Below, in pieces: positions 1-6,243 of a stretch of DNA of 21,026 bases. Every line of letters begins with the position of its first letter. The first letter of the stretch is position 1. The stretch comes from Frankiales bacterium (GTDB taxonomy: Bacteria; Actinomycetota; Actinomycetes; Mycobacteriales; SCTD01). The position numbers and the translations under genes are program-made. The notes beneath the pieces are model-generated. The model was not told the DNA's origin. It ran no database searches and saw only the letters and a list, made by a program, of their open reading frames with translations. The stretch covers positions 1-21,026 of the forward strand of contig JAODNS010000069.1 of the NCBI GenBank assembly GCA_025465145.1, given 5' to 3'.

Positions 1-623
1 CACACCGGCTGCCGGTGCTCATCGACAACGACGCGCGGGCGCAGGCGTTGGCCGAGAAGTGGTTCGGTGACGGCCGCGGCGTCCAGACCTTCGCCGCCGT
101 CCAGACCGGCACCGGGCTCGGCGTCGGGCTCGTCTTCGGCGGCGAGCTGTTCCGCGGCGCGCAGGGAGCGACCGGCGAGCTCGGCCACACAGTCGTCCAG
201 CTCGACGGCGCCGCGTGCCACTGCGGCCTGACCGGCTGCTGGGAGACCGTGGCGACGCTGCGGTGGCTGCGTGCCGAGGCACGCCGGCTGCGACTGCCCG
301 GCGCCGACGCGATGGACGCGGCCGCGCTGGCCGCGCTGGACTCGCCCAAGGCCCGCCAGCTGCTCGAGCGCTACGCCGACAACCTCGCGGCCGGGCTGGC
401 CACGCTGGTGCACCTGCTCGCGCCGGAGCGGCTGGTGCTGCACGGCGACGTCCTCGGCGGGGGCGAGCCGCTGCGCGCGCTGATCGCGGCGAAGCTGCGC
501 GAGCGCACCCTGCCGCACGTGCGCGACCAGGTCGAGGTCCTGCTCTCCTCGCTCGACCGGGACGCCGGCCTCCTCGGCGCCGCCGGCCTGGTGCTGTCCC
601 AGCGGTTCGCCCTGGCCGCCTGA
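1..623 (+). CDS. ROK-family protein, C-terminal part (regulator or sugar kinase); 5' end outside window
   Basis: The reading frame is open from the left edge (codons start at base 3) and ends with TGA at 621-623, so the N-terminus, and any DNA-binding domain there, is missing. The visible part has the ROK hallmarks in order: the catalytic-type segment LIDNDARAQAL, the glycine-rich phosphate region TGTGLGVG, the intact sugar-binding ExGH motif in GATGELGH, and the zinc-binding CHCGLTGCWE. ROK proteins are either sugar kinases or sugar-responsive repressors. The GCWET form is common in repressors, but without the N-terminus this cannot be settled. It converges on the ABC ATPase gene with only 2 bp between stop codons. 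As a neighbour of nagA and a GH84 enzyme it is a plausible amino-sugar sensor (inference). Confidence 0.85.
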   Translation, partial: HRLPVLIDNDARAQALAEKWFGDGRGVQTFAAVQTGTGLGVGLVFGGELFRGAQGATGELGHTVVQLDGAACHCGLTGCWETVATLRWLRAEARRLRLPGADAMDAAALAALDSPKARQLLERYADNLAAGLATLVHLLAPERLVLHGDVLGGGEPLRALIAAKLRERTLPHVRDQVEVLLSSLDRDAGLLGAAGLVLSQRFALAA

Positions 624-625
624 GC

Positions 626-1414
626 TCAGCCGGACCGGTTGATGGCGTCCGGGTCGTCGCCCAGGTACGAGCGCACGACGGCGGGATCCCGTACGACGTC
701 ATCGGGCGCGCCTTCGGCGATGACCCGACCCGTCTCCAGCGCGTACAGGCGCGTCGCCAGCGAGAGCACCAGCGGCATGTCGTGCTCGATGAGGACGAGC
801 CCACAGCCGAGCTCGTCGCGGACCCGCAGCAGCAGCGGGGCGAGCGCCTCCGTCTCCCGCTGGGCAATGCCCGACGACGGCTCGTCGAGCAGCACCACCT
901 TCGGCCGCTGGATCAGCAGGCAGGCGAGGTCGATGATCCGGCGGGTACCCGTCGACAGCTCCCCCACCAGCTTGTCGCGGTAGCCGCCGAGCCCGAAGAC
1001 CTCGACCAGCTCCTCCGCCCGCTTCGTCGCGGCCGCCTCGCCCTGCCGAGAAGCCGCGCCGCCGACCAGCGTCCCCAGCAGCGACGAGCCCTTCGGGCGG
1101 TGCCGTTCGCTCGCCGTGCGCAGCGTGTCCAGCACGGTCATGGAGTGGAAAAGACGGGCGTCCTGGAAGCTCCGGCCGAGGCCGGCGCGCGCCCGCTCGT
1201 GCACCGGCGCGGCCGTCACGTCCGCGCCGTCGAGGACGATCGTCCCGCTGCACGACGTGATGCCGGTCAGGCAGTCGAACAGCGTCGTCTTGCCGGCGCC
1301 GTTCGCGCCGATGATGCCGACGATCTCGCCCGCGTCGACCCGCAGGTCCACGCCCTGCAGCGCCTTTACGCCGCCGAAGGAGACGGCGACGTCCCTCGCC
1401 TCGAGCACCGTCAT
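626..1414 (-). CDS. ABC transporter ATP-binding protein, LivG (branched-chain amino acid) type
   Basis: A 262-residue ATPase subunit starting MTVLEARDVAVSFGG. It has Walker A GANGAGKTT (about residues 36-44), the Q-loop region GRSFQDARLF, the signature LSTGTRR, Walker B VVLLDEPSSGIA and the H-loop LIEHD. The STG signature and the PSSGIAQRE stretch are, from memory, typical of the actinobacterial LivG-like subgroup. That family energises uptake through LivH/LivM-type permeases. The ATG at 1412-1414 overlaps the TGA of the upstream GH84 gene by 4 bp, so translation is probably coupled. No permease, binding protein or LivF gene is visible in the window, so it is an orphan ATPase at the end of an amino-sugar operon. 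Its permease must be encoded elsewhere, or it serves a shared transporter. Confidence 0.9.
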   Translation of the reverse strand: MTVLEARDVAVSFGGVKALQGVDLRVDAGEIVGIIGANGAGKTTLFDCLTGITSCSGTIVLDGADVTAAPVHERARAGLGRSFQDARLFHSMTVLDTLRTASERHRPKGSSLLGTLVGGAASRQGEAAATKRAEELVEVFGLGGYRDKLVGELSTGTRRIIDLACLLIQRPKVVLLDEPSSGIAQRETEALAPLLLRVRDELGCGLVLIEHDMPLVLSLATRLYALETGRVIAEGAPDDVVRDPAVVRSYLGDDPDAINRSG

Positions 1415-2700
1415 CCCGGATCTCCCGTCAGTCGTTCCAGCGCCTCGCGGCACAACGTGTCGAGCAGCGTCTCCCCACGCACGAGCCCGCCGGCGTCGGC
1501 ACGCTCCGCGTCGCCGTGGCGCGTCGTCAGCGGGTAGTACGCGTATCGGATGCCGAACAGCTGGCGCTCCATGGCCAGCCCGCGCCGCCACACCTCCGCG
1601 ACGGTGAACGCCCCGCCCGGACCGCTCGGCTCCCGGTACGCCGCGAGCGCGATCGGGACCGCCATCGCGTGCCACTCCCACGCCTCCAGCCACGGCGCCA
1701 GCTCGACGGCGAGATCGTCGGCCAGCTGGTCGCGGCAGCCGGCGGTGAAGTACGCCTCGAGCCGGCCGTCGCCGTCCAGCGCCGCGCGGGCCCACGCGAG
1801 CAGCCCAGGGTCCGGCCCGGGCTCGGTCAGCCAGGAGCGGCACGCCCTCGTGAGCGGCTCGATGCCCGGCACAGCGGCGGCCTCCGCCTCCCAGACTGCG
1901 ACCCGGTCGAGGCTCGGCGCCGACCACCACCGCAGCCCGGCCGCGGCGGGCAGCCGGCTGGCGAGCGGCAGCGGCCCGAGGTTAAGCAGCAGCCCGCCGA
2001 CCGCGTCGACCAGGGCCGGCTCGCGGGCGGGGTACGGCCCTAGGTGCAGCACGCCGGCCATCGGGCCGTCCGAGACCGGGAAGTTGTCGGCGAAGACGAG
2101 GCGCCGCCCCAGCTGCTGCGCGAGGTCCTGCGCCAGCGCGGCGGGCACGTCCGCCGACAGCACCGACGGCCCGGTCCAGAACAGGTCGAGCCCGGGCGGG
2201 AGCGCGTCGCAGAACGCCCGCAGGTACGCGGTCACCCGGTCGGTCGCGTAGTCGACGGGGCACGTGGCCCAGGTGACGTCGTCCGGCAGGGCTGCGACCG
2301 CGGCCGCGACCGCTTCGCCGTGCCGGGCGCCCAGCTCTGCCCCGCCGGCCGGCACGTCGTCGAAGGCGACGCCGAGCACGCGCGCACCGAGGTCGTAGAA
2401 CGCGCGCAGCTTGGCGACCAGCGGGGCCGCGTCGCCTGCGGCCCAGTCGAGCCCGGGCGAGATGACGAAGCCGACCCGGACGCCCGCCGCCTGCCCCGCC
2501 GCCAGCAGGTCGGCGAAGTGGGCGAGCCGGTCCGGCGGGTACGGCAGCCGCCACTGCGCGCGCTGGTACTCGTCGTCCTTCGGCGCGTACACGTAGTCCC
2601 GGCCACCGACGGTGCCGAGCCAGTGGACCAGGTCCAGCCGCGCCGCGTCCTCGTACGGGGGGCCGTAGAACCCCTCCAGGACGCCGTGCCAGCTGGTCAC
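1411..2700 (-). CDS. GH84-family beta-N-acetylglucosaminidase (O-GlcNAcase/NAGidase-like)
   Basis: A 429-residue protein starting at GTG 2698-2700, which overlaps the stop of the preceding hydrolase gene as GTGA. The N-terminal half carries the NAGidase signature: GVLEGFYGPP (residues 6-15), DYVYAPKDDEYQRAQWR (35-51) and the adjacent catalytic aspartate pair in GVAFDDVPAG (D114, D115). GH84 enzymes use that pair for substrate-assisted cleavage of beta-linked N-acetylglucosamine. No signal peptide is seen, so the enzyme probably acts in the cytoplasm on imported oligosaccharides or GlcNAc conjugates. The C-terminal half (about 250-429) is helical and less diagnostic. The position between an alpha/beta hydrolase and an ABC ATPase, in an operon led by nagA, fits liberation of GlcNAc for catabolism. 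Confidence 0.88.
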   Translation of the reverse strand: MTSWHGVLEGFYGPPYEDAARLDLVHWLGTVGGRDYVYAPKDDEYQRAQWRLPYPPDRLAHFADLLAAGQAAGVRVGFVISPGLDWAAGDAAPLVAKLRAFYDLGARVLGVAFDDVPAGGAELGARHGEAVAAAVAALPDDVTWATCPVDYATDRVTAYLRAFCDALPPGLDLFWTGPSVLSADVPAALAQDLAQQLGRRLVFADNFPVSDGPMAGVLHLGPYPAREPALVDAVGGLLLNLGPLPLASRLPAAAGLRWWSAPSLDRVAVWEAEAAAVPGIEPLTRACRSWLTEPGPDPGLLAWARAALDGDGRLEAYFTAGCRDQLADDLAVELAPWLEAWEWHAMAVPIALAAYREPSGPGGAFTVAEVWRRGLAMERQLFGIRYAYYPLTTRHGDAERADAGGLVRGETLLDTLCREALERLTGDPG

Positions 2701-3554
2701 GCGGCGGCCAGGAACTCGGCGATGCGCGGCGACACCTGGCGCCGCATCGACAGCACGAACCCGTGCCCCGCGCCCTGCTGCACCTCGAGGACGGCGCCGG
2801 GGATGCTGTCGCGCGCCCACTCGCCGTGCGTCAGCGGCACGACCTCGTCGTGATCGCCGTGCAGCACCAGGGTCGGGACGTCCGGGCCGGCTGGCCACTC
2901 GTCCTCGGCGGCGGCGTGGAACTGCCTGAAGTCGTTGCGCAGGCCGGTCACAGAGGTCATCGTCCGCAGCCGCGACCGGGAGAACGCGAGCAGGTCGGCC
3001 CCCACCCGCGGGTCGTCGTTCGCCAGCGCGAGCTCCGCCGGTCCGAGGCCGGTGTGCGCCTGGACGTGCGCCGCCTCCCGGTCCCGCAGCCGTCGGGAGG
3101 TGCGGACGGCGGCCACCCGCGCGCCGACCGCCCAGACAGCAGGCACCGAGCCCAGCAGGCGGGTCGCCGTCGGCACCGTCACCAGGTGCTCGGCCACCGC
3201 GCAGCACAGGACCAGCTGCGAGCAGCGGGACCGCAGGTGCGCGGCGAACGACCGCGCGGACGGGCCACCGCCGCTGATCCCGACCACCGCGCTCGTGCCG
3301 ATCCCGAGCTCGTCCAGCAGCGCTCCGTACGCCTCTGCCTGCTCGCGCGGCGTACGCCCGGTCGTCAGGGGCGTCCGACCGTACCCCGGCCGCGACGGAA
3401 GCAGCACCCGGTGCCGGTCGGCCAGGTCCTCGGCCAGCGTCCGCGCCTGCTGCCAGTCGCCGGGCGTGCCGTGCACGACCAGCACAGCCGGGCCCGCCCC
3501 GACCTCGGCGACCTCGATCCGGCCGCGCGCGGTCGCGACGACGTCCGGGGTCAC
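2697..3554 (-). CDS. alpha/beta hydrolase with complete catalytic triad
   Basis: A 285-residue protein starting at GTG 3552-3554, which overlaps the nagA stop by 4 bp. It has the oxyanion-hole motif VVHGTPGDW (about residues 20-28), the nucleophile elbow GISGGGPS, the acid in LHGDHDEVVPL and the histidine in GAGHGFVL near the C-terminus, so the Ser-Asp-His triad looks intact. The family covers esterases, lipases and related enzymes, and the sequence does not show the substrate. Lying between nagA and GH84 with overlapping stops and starts, it is probably co-translated with them. Removal of an acyl or ester group from a sugar conjugate is a possible role (inference only). No signal peptide or membrane segment is obvious. 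Confidence 0.85.
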   Translation of the reverse strand: MTPDVVATARGRIEVAEVGAGPAVLVVHGTPGDWQQARTLAEDLADRHRVLLPSRPGYGRTPLTTGRTPREQAEAYGALLDELGIGTSAVVGISGGGPSARSFAAHLRSRCSQLVLCCAVAEHLVTVPTATRLLGSVPAVWAVGARVAAVRTSRRLRDREAAHVQAHTGLGPAELALANDDPRVGADLLAFSRSRLRTMTSVTGLRNDFRQFHAAAEDEWPAGPDVPTLVLHGDHDEVVPLTHGEWARDSIPGAVLEVQQGAGHGFVLSMRRQVSPRIAEFLAAA

Positions 3555-4615
3555 TGCAGGACGCCCGCGACGAGTACGTGCCGCACCCGCAGGTCCTCGT
3601 CGAGCACCACGACGTCGGCCCGTCGCCCGGGTACCAGCGACACGTCCAGACCGAGCGAGCGGGCGGGCGTCAGAGAGGCCATCGTCAGCGCGTCCTCCAG
3701 CGAGATCCCCCAGCCGACGGCGTTGCGCACGGCCTCGGCCAGGCCGAGGGCGGAGCCGGCCAGGGTCCCGTCCGGCAGGCGCAGCACGTCGCCGTCGCGG
3801 ACGAGGACCCCGGCCGGCGCGCAGCCGTCCACGCAGTCGCTGACGAACGCCACGCCGGCCGGGCCGCGGGCCGCGTGCAGCGCCCGCACGGACGCCGGGT
3901 GGACGTGCACGCCGTCGGCGATGACCTCGACCAGCAGGCCGGGCTCTGTCAGCGCGGCACCGACGAGCCCGGGTTCCCGTCCGGTGAGGGTCGTCATGGC
4001 GTTGAAGCAGTGCGTCACCCCGCCGGCTCCCGCGCGCACGGCTGCGACGGCGTCGGCGTACGAGCCGGCGGAGTGGCCGAGCGAGACGCGTACGCCTCGC
4101 GAGGTCAGCGCACGCACCAGGTCGAGCGCGCCGGGCAGCTCGGGTGCCACCGTCACCACGCGCACCGGTCCGGCGGTGACCAGCGACAGCGCCTCCGACA
4201 CGTCGGCCGGCCGCAGGTGCTGCACCGGCTGCGCGCCAGCGGAGGAGCTCGACAGCCACGGCCCCTCGAGGTGGACGCCGAGGCAGCGGGCGCCCGCCGT
4301 CGGCGCCGGGGTGCGCACGAGGCTGCGCAGCTCGTCCAGCGGCGCCGACACCGCGGTGGCGAGGAACGAGGTCACCCCGCCGCGCGCGAGGGCAACGGCG
4401 ACCGCAGCGAGGTCGGCCCGCTCCCCCTGGACGGGCGTGCCCGCCGCCGCGTGCACGTGCAGGTCGACGAAGCCGGGCGCGACGACGCAGCCGGAGATGT
4501 CCAGCACCTCGGCACCGGAAGTGGCGGTGGCGATGATGGAGGAGCCGTCCACGACGAGGTCGGCGCTCGACCAGCCGCCGGCCGTCAGCACGCGGCCGCC
4601 GCGCAACGCCAGCAC
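3551..4615 (-). CDS. nagA: N-acetylglucosamine-6-phosphate deacetylase
   Basis: Amidohydrolase that converts GlcNAc-6-phosphate to glucosamine-6-phosphate and acetate. Visible motifs are GFVDLHVHAAAG (HxH, residues 53/55), the metal ligand in GVHLEGPWLS (E117), SLGHSAGSYADA (H181), THCFNAMT (H202) and the catalytic aspartate in FVSDCVDG (D260). I chose the GTG at 4613-4615, giving 354 residues, because GGGGAG lies 5 nt upstream and the family N-terminus (LALRGGRVLT) follows at once. The frame is open further upstream to 4726, but that part would overlap the divergent ROK gene. It is the first gene of the leftward operon nagA - hydrolase - GH84 - ABC ATPase and is divergent from a ROK kinase-like gene. 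This is the best-identified enzyme of the locus and anchors it to amino-sugar catabolism. Confidence 0.93.
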   Translation of the reverse strand: MLALRGGRVLTAGGWSSADLVVDGSSIIATATSGAEVLDISGCVVAPGFVDLHVHAAAGTPVQGERADLAAVAVALARGGVTSFLATAVSAPLDELRSLVRTPAPTAGARCLGVHLEGPWLSSSSAGAQPVQHLRPADVSEALSLVTAGPVRVVTVAPELPGALDLVRALTSRGVRVSLGHSAGSYADAVAAVRAGAGGVTHCFNAMTTLTGREPGLVGAALTEPGLLVEVIADGVHVHPASVRALHAARGPAGVAFVSDCVDGCAPAGVLVRDGDVLRLPDGTLAGSALGLAEAVRNAVGWGISLEDALTMASLTPARSLGLDVSLVPGRRADVVVLDEDLRVRHVLVAGVLQ

Positions 4616-4710
4616 CAGATCTCCCCTCGTGTCGACTGAAGACCTTGACAGCACGCACGAGAATTTGCAAACTCCTCCTGCAAACCCCCTGCTGACTTCG
4701 GAGCCGCGGC
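4616..4710. promoter_or_regulatory. divergent promoter/operator region between nagA and the ROK kinase-like gene
   Basis: For the plus strand there is an exact TTGACA at 4645-4650, a 17-bp spacer and CAAACT at 4668-4673 as a weak -10, followed by GGAG at 4700-4703, 7 nt before the ATG at 4711. The -10 overlaps an 8-bp perfect palindrome TTTGCAAA (4664-4671), extendable to an imperfect 14-bp dyad (4661-4674). TGCAAAC recurs as a direct repeat at 4666-4672 and 4679-4685, a 13-bp period. Such a site could let one regulator control both operons. The minus-strand promoter for nagA must also lie here, but I could not identify it with confidence. No DasR-type dre site was seen. Confidence 0.55.
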
Positions 4711-5430
4711 ATGTCCCCCTCGCCACGCCCGCTCCTCGCGTGCGTCGAGGTCGGGGGCGGCGGCATCCAGACGGTGCTGCTCGACGGGCCGGCTGCCGAG
4801 GTCCTGCCAGGCGCGCACCGGCCGGCCGGGGCCGCCTTGCTGATCGCCGTACCCGGCCTCATCACCGGCAGCCGCGTCCTGGCCGCGTCCAACCTCGGCT
4901 GGTACGACGTCGACCCCGCCGAGCAGCTCGGCCTCGCCGGTCCGGCGGGCCTCGTCCTGAACGACGCGGAGGCGGCCGCCCTCGGCGAGTCCGCGCTGCG
5001 CGGCGGCACCGACCTCACCTATGTGGGCCTCGGCACCGGGGTCGGCGGCGCCACCATCGCGGACGGCGTCATCACCGGCGCCAACCTGCTCGGTCACGGC
5101 GGCAGCTTCGGCGACCGCAGCTGCCCCTGCGGCCGGACCGGCTGTCTCGAGACGGTCGCCGGCGGCTGGGCGCTCCCCGACCCGGTGACGCGGTACGAGG
5201 ACGTCGCGACGGCCATCGCCACCGCCGTCCGCGACGAGCCCCTGGCGACCGCAGCTCTCGTCGTGGTCGCCGGTGGCCTCTCGCGGCGCCACCCGGGGCT
5301 GGTGCAGGCCGTGGCTGGGGCCCTGCCGGACCGCCTCGTGGAGGCGTCGGCCGCTCCCGCCGGCGCCAAGTCCGCAGCCGCCTGGGGCCTTGCGGCGGCG
5401 TGGGACCGCGTCGCCGAGGCGGTGGCGTGA
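4711..5430 (+). CDS. ROK-family sugar kinase-like protein, short form
   Basis: A 239-residue protein, shorter than the usual ROK kinase of about 300. In order: a glycine-rich N-terminus ACVEVGGGGIQ in place of the phosphate-binding DIGGTK, the catalytic aspartate in LVLNDAEAAALGE (D85), the phosphate loop GLGTGVGGA (107-114), and the zinc-site cysteines in CPCGRTGCLE (C138, C140, C145). The sugar-binding ExGH motif reads NLLGH: His129 is kept but the usual glutamate is Leu, and the His-to-Cys spacing is short. GlcNAc or a related amino sugar is the likely substrate from context, since NagA needs a phosphorylated substrate. Reduced or altered activity is possible. The start ATG has GGAG 7 nt upstream. 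The TGA overlaps the next GTG start by 3 bases within GTGA. Confidence 0.8.
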   Translation: MSPSPRPLLACVEVGGGGIQTVLLDGPAAEVLPGAHRPAGAALLIAVPGLITGSRVLAASNLGWYDVDPAEQLGLAGPAGLVLNDAEAAALGESALRGGTDLTYVGLGTGVGGATIADGVITGANLLGHGGSFGDRSCPCGRTGCLETVAGGWALPDPVTRYEDVATAIATAVRDEPLATAALVVVAGGLSRRHPGLVQAVAGALPDRLVEASAAPAGAKSAAAWGLAAAWDRVAEAVA

Positions 5431-6233
5431 GGGTCCGGGTGGAGCCCGACGTCGAGCTCGAGGTCGAGGTGGTCGGCAGCGGCCCGGAGCTCGTCTGGCT
5501 GCACGGCCTGACCGGCAGCCTCGAGGACGGCCGGCCCGTCGTGGAGCGGCTGTCCGACCGGTTCCGGGTGCTGCACTACTCGACCCGCGGCCACGGGCGG
5601 TCCACCCCGCTGACCGACCGCGGCCGCTACGGGTACGCACGGATCGCGCGCGACCTGTCGACGGTGCTCGACGAGGTCGGGTTCACCCGACCTCTCCTCG
5701 TCGGCGGCAGCCACGGCGCCAACACGATCCTGCGGCACGAGGCCGAGCACCCCGGCCGCGCCCGGGGGATGCTGCTCATCGCCCCCGGCGGCAACGCGCT
5801 CGCGCGCCCGCGCCGCCTGCAGTTCGCGCTGCTCAGGCTCGCCATGTGGCGCGGCGCGCGCAAGGGCATGGACGGGCTGATCGAGCTCTGCACCGGGTTC
5901 GCGCCCGACGATCCGCGCGCGGACCCGCACCTCGTCGCCGCGATGCGCACGCACGACCTGGGCTCCCTCAAGGTCGCCATGCGGCACATCGCGGACCAGC
6001 AGGTCGTCGACCCGGCCGCCCTCCCCCGCTTCGACGTCCCGACGCACGTCATCGGTTGGGACGGCGACCCGGTGATCCACCCGATCGCGACCGCGCGGCG
6101 GATCGCCGAGCTGATCCCGGACGCCACCTTTGCGGAGATCGAGCGGGTAGAGGGCCTGTCGGCCGCGCAGGTGGCGGACGTCGCTGCGTCGAACATCCAC
6201 ACGTGGGCCGACAGCGTCGTCGCCCGGACCTAG
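5427..6233 (+). CDS. alpha/beta hydrolase fold protein, catalytic His not evident
   Basis: A 268-residue protein starting at GTG 5427-5429 within the GTGA overlap with the ROK gene; a second GTG at 5439 is an alternative start. It has the oxyanion segment VWLHGLTGS, the strand-turn STRGHGRS, the nucleophile elbow GGSHGAN and a candidate acid in WDGDPVIHP. Where most relatives have a G-x-G-H catalytic histidine, this protein reads RVEGLSAAQ, so the His appears to be missing. It may be inactive, use another residue or act as a binding protein. It differs clearly from the other hydrolase of the locus (2697-3554), whose triad is complete. No signal peptide is seen. Its place in the divergent amino-sugar operon suggests a linked role, but the substrate is unknown. 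Confidence 0.8.
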   Translation: MRVRVEPDVELEVEVVGSGPELVWLHGLTGSLEDGRPVVERLSDRFRVLHYSTRGHGRSTPLTDRGRYGYARIARDLSTVLDEVGFTRPLLVGGSHGANTILRHEAEHPGRARGMLLIAPGGNALARPRRLQFALLRLAMWRGARKGMDGLIELCTGFAPDDPRADPHLVAAMRTHDLGSLKVAMRHIADQQVVDPAALPRFDVPTHVIGWDGDPVIHPIATARRIAELIPDATFAEIERVEGLSAAQVADVAASNIHTWADSVVART

Positions 6234-6243
6234 GAGAACCCCC

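Noticed and set aside
2763..5426. Very long plus-strand open frame antisense to the alpha/beta hydrolase and nagA, upstream of the real hydrolase start
   Set aside because: The translation is Arg/Pro/Ala/Gly-rich without motifs, and both genes on the other strand carry complete family signatures. It is a composition-driven shadow.
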